Shown here in pieces: positions 11,366-22,626 of a DNA stretch of 64,000 nucleotides. Both the position numbers and the translations under genes were made by a program. Source of the DNA: Hyaloscypha bicolor E (taxonomy: Eukaryota > Ascomycota > Leotiomycetes > Helotiales > Hyaloscyphaceae); assembly GCF_002865645.1 (NCBI RefSeq), contig NW_020194637.1, forward strand, positions 434,001 through 498,000, given 5' to 3'. The notes beneath the pieces were generated by a model that was not told where the DNA came from, did not search any database, and saw nothing but the letters and a program-made list of their open reading frames with translations. The stretch's first letter is position 1, and each line of letters opens with the position of its first letter.

Positions 11366-11833
11366 ATGAAATTTTCCACTGCCACCATTCTACTCCCATT
11401 CTTCGCTCTAGCCAACCTAGCTGCTAGCACGCCCATCTCCCCCCGACAAGCTGACCCCAGCTGCGGGCCGTTGTCCAAGCTGGTGGCACAACTAAGCGAC
11501 TTCGAAAAATTCTCGACCTTCATACTTAAAAACGCACCCCACGATCTCCAGAAAGCCATTTCCGACGCGCAAAAGGGTGTAGCTTCAATAGTTTCACCAA
11601 TCGACCTTTTGAACCCCCAAGTGCAGTCGCTACAAAACACCATCTTGGCGGATCTTTCGACAGTGGGTGGGGGCTTCCAGAAAGCTACACAAGCAAACAA
11701 TGAGGGGGAAATTGTGGACATTGCCGTGGAGATCCAGAAGATTCTATTTCAACGTCTCTGGCCTGATGCTGTTGGAATTACTGCTCTGGTCCACACAATC
11801 GGTGATTGTAGCTCGGGAGCTCCTCAATCCTAG
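11366..11833 (+). CDS. small secreted protein
   Basis: Intronless 155-aa protein with a clear signal peptide (MKFSTATILLPFFALANLAAS, cleavage near residues 21-28). The dibasic-like PRQ at 26-28 may be a processing site. The mature part is helical and amphipathic with two Cys (CGPL near 33 and DCSS near 149) that could pair. No enzyme motif is visible. A TATA-like box and a CT-rich leader precede the ATG, as expected for a transcribed fungal gene. Size, secretion and isolation in a repeat-containing region fit an effector-like or cell-wall-associated protein, but that is inference; the two Cys and length resemble fungal hydrophobic-surface-binding-type proteins only loosely. Confidence 0.7.
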   Translation: MKFSTATILLPFFALANLAASTPISPRQADPSCGPLSKLVAQLSDFEKFSTFILKNAPHDLQKAISDAQKGVASIVSPIDLLNPQVQSLQNTILADLSTVGGGFQKATQANNEGEIVDIAVEIQKILFQRLWPDAVGITALVHTIGDCSSGAPQS

Positions 11834-13010
11834 ATTCTGCAATATGTGCCTAGGTATATAGATTGTACTTGGCATTTTCAATGTGCAAAGGGGCTGTACG
11901 GTTTACAATAACGGATGGGCATTAGCGTATAGGGGTATTTGGCATGAAGACCTAAATAGAGCGTGATAAATAAGATTATATTTCACTACTCTTTATCACG
12001 GCACCTCTGGAAAGCGCGATCTCGCTTACAGGGGCCTGGAATCTTGACTTCAGTTAGCCTGTACGTGACATTCCTACGAATATATAAGATCACTTTAAGT
12101 CTCTCCTTACTAGCAACGTGACCACTATTACCACATCATCTGGGAATATTAACCTTATAAGCTTAAAGGGGCTCGGACAAACCTTTGCCCCGGATTTAGT
12201 TAGTACGACAACGCATTAGTCAATAAATGATTTGGTGAGTGAATTAGAATAGTGTCACGGCGGCATCTATGCAATGGCCGGAGCACAAAGTTCAAAGAAT
12301 CTCATGTATTGAAATACTAAGCTATAGAGTAAAGAAGAAGGGAGTGCCTCGACCTTTAATAGTCCTTCGCTGATCTCTAGCTTACTCTCTCCTTTCGGTC
12401 GCGTTTCCTCTCATGTGGTATTTGCGGCAGATTATGCGGGTTGCCAGCCGTCACAAACAGCCTGCAATATTTGCTAAAAGTATAACCTTTGAAGATACTT
12501 ATTATGAATTGATTCGTGTTTCAAGAACTTCAGCACCCATAAATATATTCAGCCATAGAGACTGTTGCATTCGAGAAAATACACAGTGAAGTTTCCTTAT
12601 GGAGGTATTCGCAACTTTTATTGAGAACTCTAATAAATATTACGCTGTACTTGCACCGAGGAAATCCCTCCCACTCGTTCAAGCTTCTCGTGCCTTGAAG
12701 CATGCTTCGAGATACAATTCTTTAACATTAAACACTTTGCATCATCCAAGAGGGTGAGGTTGCTAGAAGACACTCAATCTCTTCTACTTGAAAGTGCCTC
12801 TGCCTCCCCCTACCTTTTGAAGCAAGCTTACTTTTTACTTACAACATACTAATTACGTTTTCTGTAGAAGATAACCCATCTTTATATCACCTACAGTCAA
12901 GCACAGTCCACGGAGTTTGTCATACTATCCAGTGAGTAACAACCTCGAGAATTCCCATTGCTCCCCTCCGTATGTTTTCCCAAGCAGTAATAGCAAAATG
13001 AAATGGAATA
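11834..13010. other. intergenic, no gene seen
   Basis: About 1.2 kb, AT-rich in patches, with no frame of interest on either strand and no clear inverted-repeat element. It includes the 3' regions of the flanking convergent genes. Confidence 0.45.
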
Positions 13011-14918
13011 TTACTGTCCAAATAGTTCGCGGTCACGTTCCTTTTGCGGGTCGGTCCAGTACTTGTCCCACCACGGTTTGTCTCCCGAGCCATCGGCAGG
13101 CGGCTTTCGCAACTCGAGTGGCTGAGCGGCAGTAGCTTTGGCTTCCGAGTCGCGAAACACATAGTGGTCGAACATGGACACAGCCTCTACCATATAGCTG
13201 GTGGCAACACGCTGGTCTCTAATCACGAACAGATTCTCGGCATTTTTGGTATCCGCGGCGACGGAGAAGTTATACGATCCCGTGTACACGCGGGCGGTAG
13301 GCTTATTGAAGTCGATGACGACGAATTTATGGTGCAAACGGGTGCCGCTACCTCCAGTTGCCTCCTGGCTAAATGGTGGTGGTACGTCTTTTAGCAGTGC
13401 AGCTGGGAAAGCGATGGGCGGATTGCCGTTGGGAAGCTGGATATTCAAGCCGCCAACAGTCTTGTCGGAGAGGCCATAGACAAAAACATTGTCCTCACTA
13501 GTCACTTTCGTAATGGCATCTAGAATTGCACCCTTCGTTTCATAGAGAAAGGCAAGGGAGTAAAATAGGCTCGACTCGGCGCCAGAGATGTCGTTTGCGA
13601 TCTCTTGTAGTTTGGCGTTGTGTATACTGTGAGGCGAAAAGGTGACTTGAGCATCGACATTGGTGAAGCCAAGGTTGTTCCAGTCCGCGGAGGCTGTATT
13701 GTCGAACCCGCGAGTGCTATCGGGGCTTGCCCAGAGACTGTTAAAAGCGTCACTAAAGATTTTGACTACATTTGCTCCCTGGACGACGACTGCATTGTTA
13801 TTTTGGACATAGAGACCCCGCCAAGAGAAATTAGTCGATCCGCCAATGGCGATCTTAGTCTTGTCACCGTCCACGACTATTAACTTGTTGTGTTGCAGGC
13901 CGCCCATGTGCTGGCGCTGAATATTGTTAGCCCCGACCGAGTCGGCCAGCATGGCTGCGGCTTTTGTTTCAGAGGCGCTGGCAGGTTGGTGCGATCCAGA
14001 GTCGTCGATGATGATCTTCAGACGCCCTTTGAGCTGCTCGAGGCGAGAGACAACCTCCGGGTCGTTGAAATCATAGGCAGCGACACATACCTGTGCCGTT
14101 GAGTCGGCAATGGCAGTATCAAGGGTCTTGAGAATGGCGCTCCGGGCTTCGAACCCCATCCAGGCGAGGGCGGTTTCCTCTTTTGGATCGGTGGATTTGA
14201 AGGTGATGCCTGCGTTTGCGGTTTCCGGGAGGAGGGTGCCCACCCCACCGTTAGTCCCGAACCTGTCGACGAAGGCCTGCGAAGAAATAAATCCACGCGT
14301 GAAGCAGATGTTCAGCTCTCCAGAGTAAGTCTCGGCTTCGAGCTCGATGCCAACTTCCTGAAAGTCGCCATAACTGATGATGCCTTTCTGGTCCATGAAA
14401 ACTGAGGTGACACGATAGGTGAAATTGCCAGGGGTGCTGGCATTCATCGGGAAATGAGTCCAGCGGAACTTCTGGAACGGCGAGAAGCGGCTGGAGAGGG
14501 TGTTCGGATTGAGCTGCCCGCTTGCACCTGGAAATGCGATACGATTGCGGAGGGCATAGAACTGACTGGCCCCGGGCTCCATATACTCAATGGCAAAGCC
14601 AACGAAGCTGTCGGGTGGGGTGTCTTGCTTCCAGTTCATGGCTAGGAGGCACATGCCTTCTCCCCGGTAGCAGGTGAGCGTGAAGAGGGCTCTGTCAATT
14701 GTACCACGGACGATGAAGTCGGGTGCGAATGTGTTGGTGGCAGGCGTGAGAGTGGTGGAGGAGGCCTTGGTCGTCTCCTTTGCCTTGCCCTTTCCTTTTC
14801 CTTTTCCTCTTCCTATCAGAGCATGTTTGTCCTTTGTCACCGCCTTCTTCTTTGATACTGCTGCTGTTGGCCTTTTGCCAGGCTCTTTCCTGGCTGGCAT
14901 CTTTCTGGTTCTTGCCAT
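13011..14918 (-). CDS. phospholipase D-like protein with two HKD motifs
   Basis: Intronless 635-aa protein. It has two HxK(x)4D catalytic motifs typical of the PLD superfamily: HNKLIVVD at residues 343-350 followed by GGSTNF, and HHKFVVID at 529-536 followed by TGSYNF. Two motifs in one chain form one active site that hydrolyses phosphodiester bonds of lipids or nucleic acids. The N-terminal 50 residues are very Lys/Arg-rich (GRGKGKGKGKAKE) and could bind nucleic acid or act as a nuclear signal; residues 60-235 form a separate beta-rich domain. There is no PX/PH domain as in eukaryotic PLD1/2. The overall layout and lack of introns resemble bacterial PLD-like nuclease/lipase proteins, suggesting possible horizontal acquisition (inference). 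Substrate unknown. Confidence 0.85.
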   Translation of the reverse strand: MARTRKMPARKEPGKRPTAAVSKKKAVTKDKHALIGRGKGKGKGKAKETTKASSTTLTPATNTFAPDFIVRGTIDRALFTLTCYRGEGMCLLAMNWKQDTPPDSFVGFAIEYMEPGASQFYALRNRIAFPGASGQLNPNTLSSRFSPFQKFRWTHFPMNASTPGNFTYRVTSVFMDQKGIISYGDFQEVGIELEAETYSGELNICFTRGFISSQAFVDRFGTNGGVGTLLPETANAGITFKSTDPKEETALAWMGFEARSAILKTLDTAIADSTAQVCVAAYDFNDPEVVSRLEQLKGRLKIIIDDSGSHQPASASETKAAAMLADSVGANNIQRQHMGGLQHNKLIVVDGDKTKIAIGGSTNFSWRGLYVQNNNAVVVQGANVVKIFSDAFNSLWASPDSTRGFDNTASADWNNLGFTNVDAQVTFSPHSIHNAKLQEIANDISGAESSLFYSLAFLYETKGAILDAITKVTSEDNVFVYGLSDKTVGGLNIQLPNGNPPIAFPAALLKDVPPPFSQEATGGSGTRLHHKFVVIDFNKPTARVYTGSYNFSVAADTKNAENLFVIRDQRVATSYMVEAVSMFDHYVFRDSEAKATAAQPLELRKPPADGSGDKPWWDKYWTDPQKERDRELFGQ

Positions 14919-16579
14919 GGCTTGAGAGGTTACACTAACTCGGGTCAGTGCGGTCTAAAACGTGCGGTACTGTGCAGAGTAGACAGAGCATATGGGATGC
15001 CTCGTCGCAGTTTGATGGAAAGGCGTGGATGCATTTATACCTTTACGATGTCATGTTCGGAAAGAATTGAGGATGCAGGCCGGGTGTTGACCTGACAGGG
15101 AGATTAGCCAAAAGGTATGGAACAGAGACATTTAAACCCCCAAAAGAGATGGGTAAGAGCAGACATCTGACCTGAGGTGTGCCTGAGTTGCTAGTGACCG
15201 GCTAATGCGAGCTTGTGAGACATTCCGGTGGGATCACAGAAAAATCGTTCTGCTCTTTAGGACTTCATGCAAATATTCAAGTAAGTGAAAGTTTTCCACT
15301 CACTTCCTCAAGGCCCAGCACTCACTACCGGATCCTTTTTCATAGTTGTTGAGAATGACGGTAAATGGTAAGTGACAGCAAGAGGACACATAATTACACG
15401 ATCAATAGAGCCGAACGTAGCCTCTGCTAAACGATGGCTTCTCCGCATTCAGCGTTATGCAGCCTGCCAAGACGCCACGTTCGCCTCGTTTTCTATCAGA
15501 GCTAGTTGTTAATTGGCTTGTGTTGGGTTACCGAGTTCCATTTGGTAAGCCGTCACATTTCGTGTTGATGGTAGCAGCAGATGAATATAACCAATACATT
15601 TTCAAGAGGGTTAAAACTTGGACGAGAGTGACGAGGCTTTTGCAATTTTCAAAAGATCGGAGTGGTATTGAGTCAGTTAGTCTAGCACGGGGCAGAACCC
15701 AGAGAGGCTAGAACTTCCACGGATCTCAGTCTTGGCTTGTCTGGGCCCATTAATGTCGTGATGTCTGAGGTGAGGGGTCTCGTCTGGCTTATTTGAAAGT
15801 GTTGAGCAGCGAAGTCCTGGTGATATGGGTCCAATAATAGCGACGACCGAATGCTAAATTTGAACGAACTCGAAGATATGGCACCTGGCAAGGACGGCGA
15901 TGTTGAGATACCAGGCAATCGTATCATTTATGTACACCTATTTCTCAACGATGTACGCAGTCCTAACCCTCACACACAGAACCAATGTCTCGCCATATTT
16001 TGAGAATATCTTATCGTATAAAGTGACAATAAACAAGTTGCTGACAATGACTTCGAGATCAAGGTTGCAAAGCTAATGCTACAAACGAGGTAAATGAAGT
16101 GCCTAAATGACATCTCGCGCTCGTTTCCATTGTCCTAATCCTGGAATGGTAAAGCTGACCTGGAGCGGAGCACCTCACTTGGCTTGTGGTGCCCATTTTG
16201 ACGGAAAATTGAGCTGGGAGCAGGTATTGAACAGAGTGGAATGCTGGCGAGGTAGCTTTAAGTAGCAGCCAGAATACTACACTGGATTTCTGAAGTGACT
16301 GAGAGCTGCCCAGTCGTTAATTTATATCCGTGAGGAGACGCCGATTGGGAGGAGATGTGGGAGGTGTGGATGATGTCGTTGTTGCCCGTGTTGCTGAGGA
16401 CGCCGTATTGCCCGCCGGTGATTTGGAGGGCGAATGTGGACAGTGGGCTGCTTATCTGAGGTCAAAACTAGAACCTCTGCAGCTGTCTAGACTCGCAGAG
16501 CGACTCCGCCAATCCACGGCCCATGGCAGAACTCACATATCCTATACATTTGATAGCCAAACATCGTACATTTCAACAA
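14919..16579. other. intergenic, no gene seen
   Basis: About 1.7 kb between the PLD-like promoter and the 3' end of the DUF2985 gene. Only short frames without domain pattern on either strand; no inverted-repeat element recognised. Confidence 0.45.
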
Positions 16580-18824
16580 CTAGCTAATATGTGTCGTTGT
16601 AGTCGTACTCATACCCGTCGGCCCGTTATTCACCGTGGTGGTCGTAGTAATCCTTGGAATACCCTGCCTCGTCGACGAACTCCCTTGAATTGGCATATAA
16701 CTGGACCCTTCATTGACATTACTCAACGGCGTCTCGAACTCCGTATCCGTATCCGTTTTGTCACTCAAACCTCCTGCATCTTCTATCCCCCTCTCTTTCC
16801 CCTTCTCTTTCAAATCCTGTTCGACCCCTTCGGCGGCCTCATCAACGACACCCCACAGCCCTTCGTCGGTGTTGGTATGGCTCAAGTGCGCACTCCTATT
16901 CTTCTCCACCTTCTTCATCGCCGCCTTCGTGAGCTCCTGTCTGAACATCTTCTCCAACACGTCCTTTTTCCTGGTCTTGTGGTCTCCAATACTGATAACA
17001 ATGCCCGCCGTGATGTTACACGTAATGCTGCAGCAGAGAATCACCGTCGTGAGAGCAAACGGCCGGACATGGTATGAAATACTCCACGTGCAAGTCCCCA
17101 GCGCGATTTGCAATAGCGAATGGCAATCCAATAACACTACCACAAGTACGAGTAAGTGAAGTGGAAAGGCATGATGCGTAGTCGTCTCATGAGGCTTGTA
17201 AAAAGAGTGGGATCGAGCGAACTTCTTCTGATGATGTGCAAGCTTCCTCTGCTGCTCGGGAGACAGGACGCTGAATTCCTGCTTCTCGACATCAGAGACC
17301 TGGTCCGGCTGCACGGCAGGGAGATCGTTGTGGTCTTGCAAACGTGGGAGGGCGCGTTCTTTGCGGAGACGCCAAGTTAAGTGGTGATAGTGGGCGATGA
17401 AGCACATGTGGTAGGTGTCAACTGTGCGGAAGGGGGCCAGGCCGTCGCCGATGATGGCGAAGAGGGCGACGAGGACGTTGTCGATTACGTTGATTATGTA
17501 GTCATGGCGGCCGCCGACGTTGATCCAGCCTATTTGTCTGATATCAGCACGTTCGTTCAAATTGAAAAACAAAGTTGGGGAGGAAACTTACCGATTAAGA
17601 AGAGTACCCAGATCAGGCCGAAGAGCGTGATCAGTGTTGCGTAGACAGTTACAAAGAATCCCAACGCTGTCCAACTAATTAGCCAAACCCATCGAATCGG
17701 CGAAGGGAACTCACGCCTCCTGACATATTGCCCGAATCCCTTCATCGACCTCTTAAACTTTGACCGTCTTGAATGCAGCATGTGCCTGACATGATTATTC
17801 AATTCCAACTTCTCCTCCTCAGTCCACCCGGGTAGCGTGACACCATGTGGCAGCACAGCATAATACTTATCATTCACCCTACTCGTGATGGTATCCAATG
17901 TAGCCCCCGTGTGCGTCCTCTGCGTGGTAGGCCTCTTTTGCACCTTCGCCTTTTCCTTTTCCGCTCCGCTCTCAGCATCACTGGCGCTCTCTGACTCCTC
18001 CGAATCTGCTGGTCGTCGCGTCAACGTATATGTCGGTTGTCTATTCAAATATCTCCCCAGATACGGAATAACGAGGGAATTTTGAACGTTCGTCAAAGTC
18101 TGCAGCGCCTGGACTTCCGGATCTGCAGGAAGGTTAGTTGGTAGAACAAGTGGGGATGAAATCTCTTACCGACAAGATCTAGAATATCAACCAATTCGGC
18201 GTCGTATTCCTCCCCACGTTCTCTTTCATCCTGTTGTTGCTGTGTTTCCTCCGTCCGCCCAATATTCGTGCGAGCCCTCCTCAATGGTCTCCAACTGCTC
18301 ATGGACGCTTGATTCGCTTGGCCCTGCCCTACTTTGCTAGTCTCAACACCTGCCAGTGTGTTAAAATCTGCAGCAGCAGGACCACTGCCAGTTCCGTCCT
18401 GCACGTCCCTCGTTGCCGGTGATGTAGCCTCCTCTGCTACCTCGGGCATATAGCTCGGCCGCCTCTGACTTCCGTCCGCAGCACCCACGCCCAGCTGCTG
18501 CGGCGCCGAATTGCTCCTGCTCCTCCCGCCGACATGATGCCCTTCTGTTGACACCACAAGCAGACCACTATCTTGCGCGTTCGAGGGTTGAGCTGGTTGA
18601 TAATTCGAAGGCGCGCGTCGTATTCTTATCGATGGCCGCCTATCGAAGTCTCGTCTGTCGGATCCGGGAGTCTCCGTTGCTGGGGGTTGTGAGAGCTGGG
18701 AGCCGGAGCGAGGTCGCCCCGTGAAGGTACCGTTTTGCGGTGGTGATTGTTGAGGCGAGGAATTCGATGCGGGGACTGTGAGATGTTGTTCTCGTTCCAT
18801 TGTCCCAATGTTCTTTCGGGCCAA
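16580..18824 (-). CDS. DUF2985-type integral membrane protein
   Basis: Four exons (18824-18170, 18122-17715, 17666-17592, 17529-16580) join in frame to 695 aa; introns are 47, 48 and 62 nt. The first about 300 residues are low-complexity and Ser/Pro-rich, probably cytosolic. The membrane part begins at RPLGFFVTVYATLITLFGLI and continues through GWINVGGRHDYIINVIDN, a conserved loop FARSHSFYKPHETTTHHAFP and helices with LLDCHSLLQIALGTCTWSI and VILCCSITCNI. This is the signature of the fungal DUF2985 family, whose biochemical role is unknown. A second ATG at 18800 could also serve as start. The C-terminal 130 residues are charged and then Thr-rich. Confidence 0.85.
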
Positions 18825-19381
18825 AAGGAATAAATAAATTTAATGAAGAGATTAGATGGGAGCACCGACTGGCAGTGGGTAGGATGGGAGCCGTGGTTAG
18901 TTTATCTTTTCCATCTAAGGTTCAAGCTTGCACAAAACAAAGTCCCGGAAAATCCGACAGGCTCGGGGCGGGAAGGTCGGATTTTTGTACGTCATGCAGT
19001 GCACCCCTGTGGGCATGGCTGGTGTGGTGCTGAGTGAGCTGCAATTAATCACGCTGAAGTTGATGAATAATCAGGCTGCAGCGTGGTCAGTTTGAGGTGT
19101 TTTCGAGGCCTTGTGGGGAAACAAGGTAGGACCGTATTCTTTACCAAAGAAGATGTGAAGTGGCTTCATCTCAAACTCCGAGGGGAGCTAAAGCCATTTC
19201 TCAAGCTCAAAGATTGCTACTTCAGTGGATTTCGCAAGCGCAGTGCAAGGCCTGACTCGCTGCGGGGTTGGTTGGCTTGCAAGGGGTTGAAGGGCTAGAG
19301 CAGCCGAAAGACCATGCCAAGTAGTGGACATCACTTCAAAACAGCTTCTCTCTCCTTGACCTGTAGACGCGTGTGATTGTT
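18825..19381. other. intergenic, no gene seen
   Basis: Promoter side of the DUF2985 gene. No conserved frame recognised on either strand. Confidence 0.4.
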
Positions 19382-20279
19382 TCAACGTCCCTGCTTCTCG
19401 TTGACTCTCCTCAGATGTCCAATCCGAACATTGTTACGACGATGGTTCGAGTCCGGACCCTGCCAATCCAACTCCACAATATGCACGTCCCTCGATATCA
19501 GTCCGGCTTGAACTTGCCTTTCAGCTGTCCACGCCGTGCTCGATGGGTCGAGATAGTTAACGATTGTGTTGACCAAACATGACAAAATGTCCAGCTGCTC
19601 CTTCGGTACGGCCTTGCTGGGAAGCAGAGTTGCAGGTGTGGAAGCAAGGACCCCATTCTCTTGCCAGCTCTGCGCCAGCAGCAATCGAAGAGCATGATCG
19701 AGTCATTAGCCCGAGAATCCCGTTCGTACGCCTCAAAGCGTAGACGGAAGAAGTGCTGCCACGAGGATATGTTTGCAGCTGTAAAGGTCGTCAAGTCGGC
19801 GGGCCATCGATGCATATGGATTTGCTAACGGCACAAGAGTGTACTGCAGGAGACCTTTGACTTGGTTGGTAGAGGTGGGTCTGGAAGCACGAACTGATCT
19901 GATGCAGCGGAGCGATGGATTACTGGAGGAGGACTTGTTCGTGGACTGCAACGTGCAGAGGGTGAAGGTGAAGCTGTGTTCGTGGAGGGGACTGGTCGAG
20001 TGGGCCATCGCGGACAGGAAGCTCGGTAGATTCGATGTGTCGGTGGAGTCTGTGGCCTAGGACAACTTCGTGCAGGATGTTGTCTGAAGGTAGGTGTTGG
20101 CTGTTCAGGGCTCTTTGGGCTGCGAGTTGTAGAAGGCTGTCGAGGCTCTCGACGTTGTCGATGCTGTCTACGTCTGCGGGTGGGCTGAGCGGCCGCTGCT
20201 GCGATGCCGATGCCAGTACTTGGAACAGGCAAAAGAGCATGATGGCGCAGCAGGCGATTTTGGTCATTGCCGAAGGCAT
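19382..20279 (-). pseudogene. possible decayed secreted-protein gene
   Basis: An ATG at 20279 (or 20267) opens with a convincing signal peptide (KIACCAIMLFCLFQVLASAS) followed by a coding-like stretch (NVESLDSLLQLAAQRALNS, NILHEVVLGHRLHRHIE). Coding-like segments continue downstream in other frames: FTAANISSWQHFFRLRFEAY near 19750-19790 and LLLAQSWQENGVLASTPATL to VNTIVNYLDPSSTAW near 19545-19684. No consistent splice sites connect them, so at least two frame changes appear to be real breaks, although unusual introns cannot be excluded. I do not recognise the family. Confidence 0.35.
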
Positions 20280-21575
20280 GGCGAGTGGCCGGCGGGCCGT
20301 TTGTGAAGGTCTTGGCGAGAGTTGACGAGCTGTGTGTGAAAAGCTGGTTTCATCCCGAGTTTGAAGACAATCTAGCGCCCTCGATCATAACCACAACCTC
20401 CAATCCCGCCACTACGCTGTTCTACGCTTTACTATATCCTATCAAATTGCTTTTAGAATATTCCAATCCTTTTTTTTTTTCCAGTTAAGGAAATCCATCA
20501 GATCCTCGTGCACACTGTTCGTTAAAAATTGATGAGGCATGGGCGCTGGGAAAAGACACCTTCCCCAACTGCAGCATCGTGACTTCCTCAATCAGCCAGC
20601 AGCTTTCCCTCTCTCTTCTTCTCTTCTCTTCTTCTCTCTATCAACATCTCAGCCACCTTCCACCCTGTCCTCCCCACAGATATCATCAAGAGCCATCGCT
20701 CCTCTCCTCAAAATTCACATCCTCAGTCACGCTCCCTTGCACTGCTTCCCTTTGTCCTCGATAGGCGAAGAGCCTTCCTCAGAGGACAAATAAGCTCGCG
20801 CTGCAGAGACTTCTGCTAGGCTCTGCACTGAAACTGCGAGGATTGGCGGAGGTTTCTACTAGATAGAAGGATGGCGGGCTGTTGTTGCATTTAATTTCTT
20901 CCGAGACCTTTTTGTCAGTTGTCACTTAGCTTCCTCGTTCGCTCCAAGTGTCCTCGATGCGGCCCCTCGGCAAGGACGCTACTGGAAATCTATCAACGAC
21001 TTCCGCCTGGTGAGCACTCCTTTCTTGATAGAATCCGCTTGGACGGGTGAATTGACTTGAAATAGAGTCCACACCATCCAGACGATCGCCGCGCCAACAT
21101 CATCGGCGAAGCATAATCGAGATAAAGCTATCGATGACGGTAGCATTTCATCTCTCGTTCACGTGGCGTCTCTATGATGTCCATGAGCCTGCGAACAACA
21201 ATTTTGAGAGTCAATACCGAATCCAAGCGAAGTCAACCGACGGTCAGGGGCTCGCTTGCTTCCCAAGCTCCCGAGCTATCCTGCCGAGGACTCTTCATGC
21301 TGTGTTATTGGCGCCTTTCCCGACCTCCCCAACAGCCAGCAGCGATTTCCATGCAACTGAACGGAGAATGCCACACTGGTTATGTCAGTGACTTTATCTT
21401 GAGTGCAACTGCATGATCTTTATCCGCTGGGCCGCACAAATTTCGTTTGTATAGGCAGTCCATCACTTGGTGAGTGGTGCAGCGGTAGAATTGGTTGTGC
21501 GATATTTGACAACTTCACTTGTTTACTTCAGCCTTTCTAATGCTTACCTCTCTATGCCGCTCCCGCACCACAAAT
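20280..21575. other. intergenic, no confident gene
   Basis: Contains long pyrimidine-rich runs (20590-20780) like fungal leader sequences, but no frame with recognisable content follows. A string at 21476-21495 resembles a tRNA A box, but no cloverleaf can be built around it. Confidence 0.4.
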
Positions 21576-22626
21576 TCACAACGAGACTACCACTTTCCTT
21601 GCACTCACACCCTTTTTAACGACCTCAAAGGCCTCCTGAATTCTCTCCAACCCTTGCCCAACAACCAACGGCTCGGGCGCATATAGATAGCTCCCCGCCT
21701 CCAACGCCTTCGGCAAAAATTCTTCGAAAATCTTCGCACCAAGCTCGTTATCCTTCAACGTACTTCCTATGATGAACTTCCCGTCGACCCCTTCCGGCAT
21801 CTTACCTTGATATACCATTGCCAAAGCCACGAACTTTGCTCCCTGGCTCTTCGCGACGATGTCAAGACACGCTTCCGCCGCCGCCGTCCCATTCCCAGGA
21901 GGAGAAATATTCCCAATCGCCACCGCACCTGCACAAAGCTTCCCTTTCAGCACGACAAGGATATCTTCTACAGCCGTCGGACTGCTGTAATCGAAGGCAT
22001 ATCCCGCGCCAGGTTTCTTCACATATTCGAAATTATGCGGAGAGCATGTAGTCACGACTTCATAGCCCGCGGCAACACCAAGCTGGATAGCATTACACCC
22101 CACGCTAGTGCTTCCACCACAAACCAGGAGTATCTTTCCATTCGGTGTTGGAGGAACCGTAGGACATTCCAACCCGAGATAATCTTTCTGGAACAGCCCG
22201 CACGCGGCCACGGAGAGACAGGCAGGCGGCACACATGCTTCCTCGAAGCTCGTATTGTTCGGAAAATGAGACGCCATGTTGTCTTGAGCAACGATAAATA
22301 ATTGGAATGCTCCTGCAGCAGTCTTCTTCAGGACATCGGGGTGTGCAAGGACTCGGTCGCCTGCCTTGAAGCGTGTAACTGCATTGCCGACTTCCACAAT
22401 TGTGCCCGCGAGATCCATGCCAAGGGTTCTGGGGAATGTGAGCCCTGGGAAAAGGCCAGTTCCCACAGTCTGAATGGCAAAGTCGACAGGATTGATTGCG
22501 ACGGCGCGAGTTTGGATGACGATTTCGTGGAGATCCGGGACGGGGGTAGGGTGCGTCCTTGACTTTGAGTGGGGTGGCCTTGTCGGCTACGAGCCAGGCT
22601 GCTTTATTGGAAGGATGCGAAGACAT
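21576..22626 (-). CDS. MDR-family NADPH-dependent reductase (CipB-like), with one frame break
   Basis: Medium-chain dehydrogenase/reductase of the zinc-less quinone-reductase/enoyl-reductase type. Seen: N-terminus MSSHPSNKAAWLVADKATPL, GroES-like part (AINPVDFAIQ, GMDLAGTIVEVG, GDRVLAHP), Rossmann part (ILLVCGGSTSVGCNAIQLG) and C-terminus ARKVVVSL; about 345 aa when joined. The reading changes frame at the homopolymer of five G (plus strand 22542-22546): APYP is in one frame and VPDLHEIVIQT in the next, and dropping one base restores continuity. No intron signals lie there. Either the gene is freshly broken or the assembly has one base too many. The reaction is probably NADPH-dependent reduction of a quinone or enone; the substrate is unknown. 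Confidence 0.8.
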
